A DNA stretch of 64,000 nt from Flavobacterium sp. H122 (GTDB lineage Bacteria; Bacteroidota; Bacteroidia; Flavobacteriales; Flavobacteriaceae), in contig NZ_SJZD01000006.1 of assembly GCF_004959765.1 (NCBI RefSeq), positions 87,373-151,372 on the forward strand, given 5' to 3'. The translations under genes and the position numbers were made by a program. This document shows, piece after piece, positions 27,506 to 35,464 of this stretch. How positions within the stretch are numbered: position 1 is the stretch's first letter; each line of letters opens with the position of its first letter. The notes below the pieces were generated by a model that saw only the letters and a list, made by a program, of their open reading frames with translations, was not told the origin of the DNA and ran no database searches.

Positions 27506-28273
27506 GTGGAGAATTTAATACAAGACGGTAAATACAAATATTTTGAAGCAGGAGAAGGAACTCCAATTGTAATTTTACACGGATTAATGGGCGGATTAAG
27601 CAATTTTGACGGAGTTGCTGATTATTTCCCAAAAAAAGGATACAAGGTGGTAATTCCTGAATTGCCTTTATACACACAAAACATTTTAAAAACCAATGTA
27701 AAGTCGTTTGCTGTATATTTAAAGAATTTCATTAATTACAAAGGCTACGACAGAGTTGTTTTAGTTGGAAATTCATTGGGCGGCCATATTGCTTTATATT
27801 TCACAAAATTATACCCTGAAAAAGTTTGCGGATTAGTAATTACAGGAAGTTCAGGATTGTACGAAAGCGCAATGGGAGAAAGCTACCCAAAACGTGGTGA
27901 TTATGAATATATCAAGAAAAAAGCCGAAGACGTATTTTACAATCCTGCCATAGCGACCAAAGAAATTGTTGATGACGTTTATGACACAGTAAATGACCGC
28001 ATCAAACTATTAAAAACATTAACTATTGCCAAAAGCGCTATTCGCCACAACATGGCAAAGGATTTACCAAAAATGCATGTTCCAACAGGTATTATTTGGG
28101 GAAAACAGGACAAAGTAACACCTCCGGATGTTGCAGAAGAATTCCACAAATTACTACCCAACTCAACCTTATACTGGATTGACGAATGTGGTCATGCTGC
28201 CATGATGGAACATCCTGATGAATTCAACCGAATTCTTGAAGAATGGTTAGAAAATAAAGCAGAACATAAATAA
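27506..28273 (+). CDS. Alpha/beta-fold hydrolase
   Basis: A 255-residue cytosolic alpha/beta hydrolase starting at GTG ([16 protein letters not shown]); no in-frame ATG is near and a -7 box precedes it. The oxyanion segment is [15 protein letters not shown] (about 23-37). The nucleophile elbow is [13 protein letters not shown] (about 90-102), with the catalytic Ser in GNSLGG. The acid is probably in [15 protein letters not shown] (about 205) and the catalytic His in [14 protein letters not shown] (about 230). Substrate unknown. It is followed 43 bp later by engB, with a modest hairpin between, and stands divergently from mraZ, a conserved-looking neighbourhood. Confidence 0.88.
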   Translation: MENLIQDGKYKYFEAGEGTPIVILHGLMGGLSNFDGVADYFPKKGYKVVIPELPLYTQNILKTNVKSFAVYLKNFINYKGYDRVVLVGNSLGGHIALYFTKLYPEKVCGLVITGSSGLYESAMGESYPKRGDYEYIKKKAEDVFYNPAIATKEIVDDVYDTVNDRIKLLKTLTIAKSAIRHNMAKDLPKMHVPTGIIWGKQDKVTPPDVAEEFHKLLPNSTLYWIDECGHAAMMEHPDEFNRILEEWLENKAEHK

Positions 28274-28278
28274 TAACA

Positions 28279-28310
28279 TTTCCCCTTCACAAGAGGGGAA
28301 TTTATTTTAT
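28279..28310 (+). terminator. Weak terminator-like hairpin between hydrolase and engB
   Basis: ATTTCCCCTT pairs with AGAGGGGAAT (one mismatch) and TTTATTTT follows. It may attenuate rather than end transcription, since engB starts 7 bp further on. Confidence 0.5.
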
Positions 28311-28316
28311 AAAAAC

Positions 28317-28940
28317 ATGAAAATAAATACCGCTGAGTTTATCATAAGCAATTCTATTGTAAGCAAATGCCCGCCTGAGCGTTTACCTGAATATGCTTTT
28401 ATAGGAAGATCCAATGTTGGCAAATCTTCTCTGATCAACATGCTGACCAATCATAAGAACCTAGCAAAAACATCAGCAAGACCGGGAAAAACACAGCTAA
28501 TTAATCACTTTAAGATAAATAACAACTGGTTTCTAGTAGATTTACCAGGCTATGGCTATGCACGGGTTTCCAAAAAAACAAAAGAAGTTTTCCAAAAATT
28601 CATTACTGATTATTTCGAAAAACGCGAACAGCTGGTTTGTGCTTTTGTACTGATTGACATACGTCATGAAGCCCAGAAAATAGATTTAGAGTTTATTACT
28701 TATTTAGGAGAAACTGGCGTTCCTTTTTGCATCATCTTTACAAAAGCAGATAAAATAAGCAAAGGAAAAATAGAACAACATGTTGCCGCATACCGCAAGG
28801 CATTATTAGCTAACAACTGGGAGGAAATGCCACAGTATTTCGTAACATCATCATTGGAAAACACAGGCAGGGATACCGTTTTGGAATATATTGATGCAGT
28901 AAATCAGGAAATTTTCAAAAGTAACGAGAATTTTATATAA
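28317..28940 (+). CDS. engB: Ribosome biogenesis GTP-binding protein EngB (YsxC/YihA)
   Basis: A 207-residue GTPase needed for large ribosomal subunit assembly. The G1 loop is [19 protein letters not shown] (about 28-46), G2 is in [13 protein letters not shown]3 is [14 protein letters not shown] (about 74-87), G4 is FTKADKI (about 143), and G5 is [12 protein letters not shown] (about 178-189). Length and motif spacing are those of the TrmE-Era-EngA-YihA-Septin superfamily member EngB. It shares a direction with the upstream hydrolase and ends at a strong bidirectional terminator facing gldC. Confidence 0.96.
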   Translation: MKINTAEFIISNSIVSKCPPERLPEYAFIGRSNVGKSSLINMLTNHKNLAKTSARPGKTQLINHFKINNNWFLVDLPGYGYARVSKKTKEVFQKFITDYFEKREQLVCAFVLIDIRHEAQKIDLEFITYLGETGVPFCIIFTKADKISKGKIEQHVAAYRKALLANNWEEMPQYFVTSSLENTGRDTVLEYIDAVNQEIFKSNENFI

Positions 28941-28968
28941 AAAAGTCGCCTTTTAGGGCGACTTTTTT
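28939..28968. terminator. Bidirectional terminator between engB and gldC
   Basis: GTCGCC pairs with GGCGAC around a TTTTAG loop, with A and T runs on both sides. Confidence 0.9.
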
Positions 28969-29305
28969 ATTCCTTTTTTAAATCAAGCTTCTCCGCAAAA
29001 TACTCACAAAAATCACGCATAGTAGCACTCATTTTTTCATCGGCAGTAGCACGTTCAAAAGTATCTGCCATAGCTACCAAAGTCTGATGAAAAAAGATTT
29101 TCATTTCATCAACCGGCATATCTTTTGTCCACAAGTCAATACGCATAGTTTCTTTTGCGTTGCTGTCCCAAATATTCAACATAAAAGCTTTTGCTTCTTC
29201 ATTTTCCACACCTCCGTCTTTTGCAGTCCAGTGCAATTTTTCAGGAACCTGGTTTTCGTCTAATGATATTTTAAAATTTATATCTGATGTTTTTGTAACT
29301 GCCAT
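28967..29305 (-). CDS. gldC: Gliding motility protein GldC
   Basis: A 112-residue soluble protein, MAVTKTSDINFKISLDENQVPEKLHWTAKDGGVENEEAKAF, matching GldC of Flavobacterium johnsoniae, where it lies with gldB. Loss of GldC there reduces but does not abolish gliding and phage sensitivity. No signal peptide, so cytosolic. It has no recognisable catalytic motif; its family was originally defined by the motility phenotype. It follows gldB by 89 bp of word-like repeat on the same strand and ends at the shared terminator. Confidence 0.93.
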   Translation of the reverse strand: MAVTKTSDINFKISLDENQVPEKLHWTAKDGGVENEEAKAFMLNIWDSNAKETMRIDLWTKDMPVDEMKIFFHQTLVAMADTFERATADEKMSATMRDFCEYFAEKLDLKKE

Positions 29306-29394
29306 TTTTTATGCTTTAGGCAATAGGCAATAGGCATTAAGCAAAAACTGAGCAGCTTATAGCTTATAGCTTACAGCATATTGCAATTAATAAT
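29306..29394. repeat. Word-like spacer repeat (GGCAATAGGC/AGCTTATAGC type)
   Basis: The gldB-gldC spacer is made of tandem short words: GGCAATAGGCAATAGGC, then AGCTTATAGCTTATAGCTTA. The vocabulary is shared with 19401-19483 although the sequences do not align end to end. Confidence 0.7.
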
Positions 29395-30360
29395 TTAATT
29401 TTTTACAGGTTTATATTTCGATTTTTGAAAAATTTCTTTCGCATCCATCAGCATCATCTGCTGCATTGGTATATCATTATTTTCCATAAAAGCCTTTACT
29501 ATCTGCCAGCCTATCCATGTTGCCACACGAGACGGCGTTTGATTATCGCTATCCAAACCAAACTTTGAGAATGGCGCGGGAGCAATCAATTTCGTAACCA
29601 GCATAGGATTGGTATCATACAGCATTTTTTGTTCAATCATAAAGCGCCACATATTTTCATCATTTTCCTCACACCATTTCAATTCTTCTGTGGTGTAACA
29701 AATTTTATCTTCATCTGAAGTTTTTGGAAGTAAAACATCTTTTAAATACAACTTTTTCCCCGCATAAATCATTTGCGACAGGAAATCCCTGTCTGTTGGC
29801 GGTTTTACTTTATAAAAAGAAAAAGCATCCACAATATCCGGCATCATCTGTGCAGGTTCAAAAGTTTTCTTCAGATAATCAGGATACTCATAAAACTTAT
29901 GCTCTTTACCCAAATACAATTCCAGAGAAATAATCAGCATATTTTTCTCCGGTGAATAAATAACCTTATATTCCGGATCCATATCCTGAATTACCGTTAC
30001 CACTTTAGGGATTTGCGTTTTAGGGTAATAATATTTGATGTATTTGAAAAGATCTTCTATCCCTTCTTTTTCAAGATCAAAATTATCATACCGCTTTTCC
30101 ACTTCCGCATACAACTGTCTCCAAAGCGGATTTGTCATTTTTTCAACTAAAGCAGAATCAGATACCGTTTCTGGAAAGAAATACGGATATTGCTGTTTTA
30201 ACTTTGGCAAATCAGCAGGTTTTGAACTAAAAAAAGCCTTGTCGTAACGTTCAATTTCAACCGAAACTTTCATTTCTTCCGCTTCGTCCTGAATTTTATC
30301 GTTCTTTTTACAAGAACCTATGGTTAAGCAAACTAATGCCAGTGCTAAAAATTTCTTCAT
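29395..30360 (-). CDS. gldB: Gliding motility lipoprotein GldB
   Basis: A 321-residue lipoprotein required for gliding in F. johnsoniae. Starting at the ATG at 30360 it has a lipoprotein signal, MKKFLALALVCLTIGSCKKN, with the lipobox cysteine at residue 17; the frame runs further upstream to 30429, but those residues are promoter sequence. The body has typical GldB blocks such as IERYDKAFFSSKPADLPKLKQQYPYFFP and SLELYLGKEHKFYEYPDYLKKTFEPAQMMPDIV, and ends PVKN. A -7 box (TATATTTG, 30426-30419) precedes it and abuts the divergent nadE box. Function of the protein at the molecular level is not established. Confidence 0.93.
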   Translation of the reverse strand: MKKFLALALVCLTIGSCKKNDKIQDEAEEMKVSVEIERYDKAFFSSKPADLPKLKQQYPYFFPETVSDSALVEKMTNPLWRQLYAEVEKRYDNFDLEKEGIEDLFKYIKYYYPKTQIPKVVTVIQDMDPEYKVIYSPEKNMLIISLELYLGKEHKFYEYPDYLKKTFEPAQMMPDIVDAFSFYKVKPPTDRDFLSQMIYAGKKLYLKDVLLPKTSDEDKICYTTEELKWCEENDENMWRFMIEQKMLYDTNPMLVTKLIAPAPFSKFGLDSDNQTPSRVATWIGWQIVKAFMENNDIPMQQMMLMDAKEIFQKSKYKPVKN

Positions 30361-30410
30361 GGAATAGATGTAATACCTTTTGAGCAGAAACGGAATCTGC
30401 CTAAAATTAT

Positions 30411-30418
30411 TATTTTTG
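30411..30418 (+). promoter_or_regulatory. -7 promoter box of nadE
   Basis: TATTTTTG, 34 nt before the nadE ATG. It abuts the opposing gldB box without a gap. Confidence 0.6.
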
Positions 30419-30426
30419 CAAATATA
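30419..30426 (-). promoter_or_regulatory. -7 promoter box of gldB
   Basis: TATATTTG on the minus strand, 58 nt before the gldB ATG and face to face with the nadE box. Confidence 0.6.
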
Positions 30427-30452
30427 CATCCGTTTTTAATACTATCATCGTT

Positions 30453-31259
30453 ATGCAAAAAATTAGCACAATTAATGCAGAAAAAGTAAATCAACATATT
30501 GTCAACTGGCTGAAAACCTATGCTGAAAATGCAAAAGTCAACGGTTTCGTGATTGGAATTTCAGGCGGAATTGACTCAGCATTAACTTCTACATTATGTG
30601 CACAAACAGGACTACCAACTTTATGTGTCGAAATGCCTATCTATCAAGCGCAAAGCCATGTCTTTAGAGCTTACGAACACATTAACCAATTAAAAAAACG
30701 CTTCCCAAACGTATCTGACACGCGTATTGATTTAACACCTGTTTTTAAAACTTTTAAAGCAGAAGTACCTACTTCAGACAATGAAGCAAAGCTACACCTT
30801 TCTTTAGCTAATACACGCTCTCGTTTAAGAATGCTTTCGCTGTATTACCTTGCTGGATTAAATGGATTATTAGTTGCAGGAACAGGAAACAAAGTAGAAG
30901 ACTTTGGAGTAGGTTTCTTTACAAAATACGGTGATGGCGGTGTAGATGTAAGCCCGATAGCCGATTTACTTAAAAGTGATGTAAGGGCGTTGGCAAAACA
31001 TGTAGGCGTTCCGCAATCCATCCTGGAGGCAAAGCCTACAGACGGACTTTTTGGCGATGACCGCAGCGACGAAGACCAGCTTGGGGCCGATTATGAAGAA
31101 TTGGAATGGGCGATGAAACAAATGGAAGAAGGAAAAACTTCAGAAAACTTTTCAGGCAGAGAGAAAGAGGTATTCAATATTTACAAGCGATTAAACGCCA
31201 TTAACCAGCACAAGATGAATCCAATACCCGTTTGTTTAATTCCTAAAGAATTCAAATAA
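30453..31259 (+). CDS. nadE: NAD(+) synthase
   Basis: Amidates nicotinic acid adenine dinucleotide to NAD, the last step of NAD synthesis. The PP-loop motif FVIGISGGIDSALTSTLCAQ (about 30-50) binds ATP. Further family blocks are SLANTRSRLRMLSLYYLAG (about 110-128), VAGTGNKVEDFGVGFFTKYGDGGVDVSPIADLLKSDV (about 135-172) and PTDGLFGDDRSDEDQLGADYEELEWAM (about 190-218). At 268 residues it lacks the N-terminal nitrilase domain, so it should use ammonia rather than glutamine. It lies divergent to gldB, as in other flavobacteria. Confidence 0.96.
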   Translation: MQKISTINAEKVNQHIVNWLKTYAENAKVNGFVIGISGGIDSALTSTLCAQTGLPTLCVEMPIYQAQSHVFRAYEHINQLKKRFPNVSDTRIDLTPVFKTFKAEVPTSDNEAKLHLSLANTRSRLRMLSLYYLAGLNGLLVAGTGNKVEDFGVGFFTKYGDGGVDVSPIADLLKSDVRALAKHVGVPQSILEAKPTDGLFGDDRSDEDQLGADYEELEWAMKQMEEGKTSENFSGREKEVFNIYKRLNAINQHKMNPIPVCLIPKEFK

Positions 31260-31297
31260 AATCATTTTCATCTTCCTGTTTTTAACATTTTATTTTG

Positions 31298-31305
31298 TAA
31301 ATTTG
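31298..31305 (+). promoter_or_regulatory. -7 promoter box of the response regulator-lectin pair
   Basis: TAAATTTG, 29 nt before the regulator ATG. No TTG is found at the -33 spacing. Confidence 0.5.
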
Positions 31306-31334
31306 TACTTACACAAATTTTAAATGGTTGGAGT

Positions 31335-31964
31335 ATGGTAAAGATAGGTCTTGCGGATAATCATCCGGTCGTGCATTATGGAATTAAGTCATATTTCAAA
31401 GAACATTCAGATATTTCACTCGTAGGAATTATTGACAACTTTGAAATGGTGGAGGAAATGCTGAAACGAAAAGAAATTGATGTTTTAGTAATGGATTTGG
31501 AATTAAATGGGTTATCTAGCATTAATGCAATTAAAACGCTACTGCAAAATCATCCGAAATTAAAAATAGTTTTATTTTCAAATCTGAACGAACAGGTTTA
31601 CGCACCTAATGCAATCAAAGCGGGGGTGTCGTCATTTGTAGAGAAATCGGAAAAATTAGAAACATTAGCTTCTACAATTATTAAGGTAAATCGTGGGGCG
31701 GTAATTTTCAGCGAAGCTGTAAAACGCAACATGGCAATGATATCAAAACAATCTAAATCAGAAAGATTATACAGAAAATTATCCTCTCGCGAAATTGAAG
31801 TTTTACGTTATTTATCTAACGGGAAAAAGAACAAAGAAGTGGCTGAAGCTTTAAATCTTAACGAAAAAACCATCAGTACTTACAAATTAAGATTATTGGC
31901 TAAATTGAATGTCACAAATTTGGTAGATCTTGTAAACAAAGCAAAAACTTTGGAAATAGTATAA
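31335..31964 (+). CDS. Orphan LuxR-type (NarL/FixJ) response regulator
   Basis: A 209-residue transcription factor: receiver domain (1-120) and C-terminal LuxR helix-turn-helix (KLSSREIEVLRYLSNGKKNKEVAEALNLNEKTISTYKLRLLAKL, about 146-190). The expected phosphoacceptor is D54 in VMDLELNG, the switch Ser is S82 and the conserved Lys is K104. The usual acidic pair that binds magnesium is D8-N9 here (LADNHP) rather than D-D, which may alter phosphorylation. No histidine kinase is near. The next gene, a secreted lectin, starts 17 bp downstream with no terminator between them, so the two are probably one transcript. Confidence 0.9.
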   Translation: MVKIGLADNHPVVHYGIKSYFKEHSDISLVGIIDNFEMVEEMLKRKEIDVLVMDLELNGLSSINAIKTLLQNHPKLKIVLFSNLNEQVYAPNAIKAGVSSFVEKSEKLETLASTIIKVNRGAVIFSEAVKRNMAMISKQSKSERLYRKLSSREIEVLRYLSNGKKNKEVAEALNLNEKTISTYKLRLLAKLNVTNLVDLVNKAKTLEIV

Positions 31965-31981
31965 CTTTTAACTTAAAAGTT

Positions 31982-33385
31982 ATGAAACAAATACTCTCTA
32001 CAGTATTTGCTATACTCTCATTGCAGTGTTTAGCAAACGAGGGTTTGTTTTCATATTTGGAAACCGATACCAAAAAAAACAAGTCTATAATAATTTTTTA
32101 CAGACCTGACTGTACTTATTGTCAGCAAATGGATAAAGATATAAGCAATAGTTTCAGTACTATTGCTTATATAAAAACGTCTTTTAACGTAACACTGATT
32201 GACATAACCGAAGAAAAAAACAACCCGATCATTCAATTTTACCAAATCAATTCGGTTCCAACTATACTGAAATCAGACAATAATCCCAATAAACCTGAAG
32301 TTCTGAAAGGATATAGTCCAATTGAAAAAGTTCATGATTTTCTTACCGGCAAATCAAGCAGTATCACTAAAAAGAACATTGCCCCCACCTGTGGCAATAA
32401 AATTATCGAAAACGGAGAACAATGCGATGACGGCAACAATTTAAACACTGACGGGTGTACCAGAAAATGCCGGCTGGGAGTAATATGCAGTTCTCAAAAA
32501 TATCCTGACGGAAGTGTTTTTATAACCAATCAGGACACTGGCAATTGTTATATTTCAATAGAACCTAAAGTTTTCACCTGGCAGGAAGCACAAAATTACT
32601 GCACTTCTTTAAACGGTTATTTAACCACAATTGCAAACAATTCAGAAGCCAATATAATTAATTCTATAATACTGGGAAAACAATGGATTGGCGGTAACGA
32701 TATTGAAACAGAAGGAACTTTTAAATGGGTTACTGCCGAACCTTTTTCCTATTCAAAATTCACTTCCGGCGAGCCAAACAATGATATTAACAGTACCGGT
32801 AACGGCGATTGTTTAGCCGTAACATCCAACAATGGCTCCTGGTCAGATACTGACTGCAATATGACTAACTACATTACAGGTCTAATTTGCGAAATTCCCA
32901 ACCGATGCGGAGACGGCACCAAAAATGACATTGAACAATGTGATGATAAAAACCTGACTAACGGTGACGGCTGTGACAACAACTGCAAATTAACTTCCTG
33001 CGGCAACGGAATAATAACAAATGGTGAAGATTGTGACGATGGCAATCTGATTGACGGTGATGGCTGCAATTCCAACTGCAAACTAACATTGGACACAGAT
33101 GATTATAACAGCCAGATTTTATTCTTCAGCATATATCCAAATCCGTTTACATCAGGCATATCCTTGAAGTTATACCTAAAAGAACCCGGAGACATGTCAT
33201 TTGCCCTTATAGATTATACCGGAAAAACTATAGAATATTTACAATTTGACAACCTTACTTTTGGTGAAAACAACTTGGAAATAAATTTTAAATCACCAAT
33301 TCCATCAGGGATTTATTTGTTAAACGGAAAACTCAAAAACAGCACTGGCACTTACTTTGTAACCAGAAAAATACAGAAAAACTAG
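31982..33385 (+). CDS. T9SS-exported thioredoxin/DUF4215/C-type lectin fusion
   Basis: A 467-residue secreted protein of unusual composition. Signal peptide residues 1-18; thioredoxin-like domain with C44-TY-C47 in IIFYRPDCTYCQQMD and a cis-Pro at P93 (SVPT); one DUF4215 Cys-rich repeat (about 137-165, CGNKIIENGEQCDDGNN...DGC); a C-type lectin-like domain (about 175-304) with the EPN sugar motif at 264-266 and WSD at 287-289; two more DUF4215 repeats (about 308-336 and 340-367); and a T9SS type A sorting domain (380-467, SIYPNPFTSG...PSGIYLLNGKL). EPN suggests mannose-type, calcium-dependent binding. Ligand and role unknown. The TAG stop shares its CTAG with the dnaG stop. Confidence 0.88.
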   Translation: MKQILSTVFAILSLQCLANEGLFSYLETDTKKNKSIIIFYRPDCTYCQQMDKDISNSFSTIAYIKTSFNVTLIDITEEKNNPIIQFYQINSVPTILKSDNNPNKPEVLKGYSPIEKVHDFLTGKSSSITKKNIAPTCGNKIIENGEQCDDGNNLNTDGCTRKCRLGVICSSQKYPDGSVFITNQDTGNCYISIEPKVFTWQEAQNYCTSLNGYLTTIANNSEANIINSIILGKQWIGGNDIETEGTFKWVTAEPFSYSKFTSGEPNNDINSTGNGDCLAVTSNNGSWSDTDCNMTNYITGLICEIPNRCGDGTKNDIEQCDDKNLTNGDGCDNNCKLTSCGNGIITNGEDCDDGNLIDGDGCNSNCKLTLDTDDYNSQILFFSIYPNPFTSGISLKLYLKEPGDMSFALIDYTGKTIEYLQFDNLTFGENNLEINFKSPIPSGIYLLNGKLKNSTGTYFVTRKIQKN

Positions 33386-35370
33386 CTGTATCTGGACATT
33401 ACCCTTCCCAGCTTATTTGAAAAGTTCAAGACCAGCTTGGAATAATCAATCACCATTGAAAGCGTATCGGTATTATCAGCAGTCTCTTGATTGGTGATAG
33501 ACAATTTCATTTCTTCAATAATTTTGTTGACTAAAAACCAACGTAAACTAAGAATCGTTTCTGTAACATACTGACTGATGGTCTGGTCTTTTTGTTTTAC
33601 ATAAATCTGTTTTACTTCCCAATTATGCAACGCCATATTTTCATCTTCCATCAAAATAGAAGTTACTTCCTGAGACATTTCGGGAGAAAGCTGCATTAAG
33701 TACTGCTCAATTTCAAACTTTTCATTTTGGTTGAAATAAGCAATTAAATTGTTGTAAATTTCCTGAAAAACAGGATTTGCCAATTCTACCTCATCTTCCT
33801 GCAGACTCATATAAATACGCTGAAAAACTTTATAGGAATTGATTTCTTTTACTTCTTTTACCTCACCGTCATCAGAGGCTTTGTACAAATAATCCGCAAA
33901 ATCTTCCTGAGCAGCTCCATATAAAAGTAAAATTTCAATAATCCTTTTTTCCAACTGGTATTGTACATCAACTTTTGAATTTACAGCAAGCTGTTCATTT
34001 TTAACAACTTCAAAAGCTTTTTCTTTTTGCTCCTGTTTAAACTTTTTATTTGCATCAGCCAGATCTTTTTGAGTAAGCTGCGCCAAAGTATTAAACAAAA
34101 CATCTTCAGAAATATCCATAATCCTGGAACATTCCTGAATATACACTTCACGTTTGATTCTATCAGGTATTTTTGAGATACTTGTAACCATATCCCTGAT
34201 CAGGTCCGCTTTTTTAATAGGATCATTATTAGCTTCCTTCATCAGCAAAGAAGCCTTGAACTGAATAAAATCCTTTGCATTATCCTGCAAATATTTCACC
34301 AACTCATCATGAGGCGTTTTTTTAGCAAAACTATCAGGATCATCTCCGTCAGGAAATGTACAGACTTTCACGTTCATACCTTCTTCAAGAATCAGGTCAA
34401 TACCACGGATTGAAGCTCTTAAACCAGCGGCATCCCCATCAAAAAGCACCGTAATATTTTTTGTCAGTCTGTTTACAAGGCGGATTTGGTCCGGCGTCAA
34501 AGCAGTACCTGAAGAAGCCACTACATTTTCGATGCCTGCCTGATGCAGCTGAATGACATCAGTATATCCTTCACATAAAAAACAATTATCCAGTTTGGCA
34601 ATTGCCTGTTTAGCGTAAAAAATCCCATACAGCACTTTTGACTTATGATAAATTTCACTTTCGGGTGAATTAACATATTTAGCGACTTTTTTGTCATTAG
34701 TCAAAATACGTCCTCCAAAACCCAGCACACGCCCCGACATACTATGTATAGGAAACATCACACGACCTTTAAAACGGTCAAAATGACGTCCGTCTTCCCT
34801 TAAAATTGTCAATCCGGTTTTTTCAAGAAATTCAAGTTTATAGCCTTTACCCAAAGCTTCTTTTGTAAAAACATCCCAGGTTTCCGGAGAATATCCTAAA
34901 CCAAATTTCTTGATTGTATCAGTGGTAAACCCGCGTTCTTTAAAATAGGAAAATCCTATTGCCTGACCTTCGTCAGTATTGAGCAAAACATCCTGAAAAA
35001 ACTTCTGCGCATATTCAGAAACCAGATACATACTCTCTTTATCATTAGCTTCAGCTATTTCCTCAGAAGACTGTACCGTTTCTTCAATTTCAATATTGTA
35101 TTTTTTCGCTAAGTACCGAATAGCCTCCGGATAAGAAAAATGCTCGTGCTCCATCAAAAAGGTCACCGCATTGCCTCCTTTACCTGAACTGAAATCCTTC
35201 CAAATCTGTTTTACCGGCGAAACCATGAATGAAGGCGATTTTTCATCAGAAAACGGACTCAGACCTTTAAGATTTGTACCTGCTCTTTTAAGCTGTACAA
35301 AATCGCCAATCACCTCCTCAACCCGGGCAGTTTCAAAAACAGTTTCTATAGTACTTTTGGAAATCATCAA
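33382..35370 (-). CDS. dnaG: DNA primase DnaG with degenerate zinc finger
   Basis: Makes RNA primers for replication with the DnaB helicase. The N-terminal domain aligns with the CHC2 zinc finger (GLSPFSDEKSPSFMVSPVKQIWKDFSSGKGGNAVTFLMEHE), but the four ligands C, H, C, C are S38, S41, D59 and S62, so no zinc can bind. The catalytic TOPRIM core is intact: CFLCEGYTDVIQLHQAGIENVVASSGTAL (about 263-291) and ITVLFDGDAAGLRASIRGIDL (about 303-323). A C-terminal helicase-interacting region follows to residue 662. The same loss is, as far as I recall, shared by other flavobacteria, so this is not a broken gene. Convergent with the lectin gene, stops overlapping. Confidence 0.95.
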   Translation of the reverse strand: MMISKSTIETVFETARVEEVIGDFVQLKRAGTNLKGLSPFSDEKSPSFMVSPVKQIWKDFSSGKGGNAVTFLMEHEHFSYPEAIRYLAKKYNIEIEETVQSSEEIAEANDKESMYLVSEYAQKFFQDVLLNTDEGQAIGFSYFKERGFTTDTIKKFGLGYSPETWDVFTKEALGKGYKLEFLEKTGLTILREDGRHFDRFKGRVMFPIHSMSGRVLGFGGRILTNDKKVAKYVNSPESEIYHKSKVLYGIFYAKQAIAKLDNCFLCEGYTDVIQLHQAGIENVVASSGTALTPDQIRLVNRLTKNITVLFDGDAAGLRASIRGIDLILEEGMNVKVCTFPDGDDPDSFAKKTPHDELVKYLQDNAKDFIQFKASLLMKEANNDPIKKADLIRDMVTSISKIPDRIKREVYIQECSRIMDISEDVLFNTLAQLTQKDLADANKKFKQEQKEKAFEVVKNEQLAVNSKVDVQYQLEKRIIEILLLYGAAQEDFADYLYKASDDGEVKEVKEINSYKVFQRIYMSLQEDEVELANPVFQEIYNNLIAYFNQNEKFEIEQYLMQLSPEMSQEVTSILMEDENMALHNWEVKQIYVKQKDQTISQYVTETILSLRWFLVNKIIEEMKLSITNQETADNTDTLSMVIDYSKLVLNFSNKLGRVMSRYS

Positions 35371-35389
35371 TAAATTTTGAAAAAGGAAT

Positions 35390-35397
35390 CAAATATA
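35390..35397 (-). promoter_or_regulatory. -7 promoter box of dnaG
   Basis: TATATTTG on the minus strand, 19 nt before the first dnaG ATG. Confidence 0.55.
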
Positions 35398-35410
35398 CAA
35401 CTTTCTAAAA

Positions 35411-35441
35411 AAGAAAAACGCTTCAAAAAAAGAAGCGTTTC
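35411..35441 (-). terminator. Terminator after the beta-helix gene
   Basis: On the minus strand AAACGCTTC pairs with GAAGCGTTT and T-rich sequence follows. It separates that gene from the dnaG promoter. Confidence 0.75.
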
Positions 35442-35464
35442 ATATTATAATGGAATTTCCAATG

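Noticed and set aside
30361..30429. gldB extended to 30429
   Set aside because: The extension would bury the lipoprotein signal peptide and cover the promoter region.
31335..31964. Response regulator as a dead receiver domain
   Set aside because: D54, S82 and K104 are all present; only one of the acidic pair is changed, so phosphorylation may still occur.
35161..35270. DnaG zinc-finger changes as a sequencing error
   Set aside because: All four ligands change by substitutions in frame with the surrounding motif intact, so a sequencing fault is improbable.
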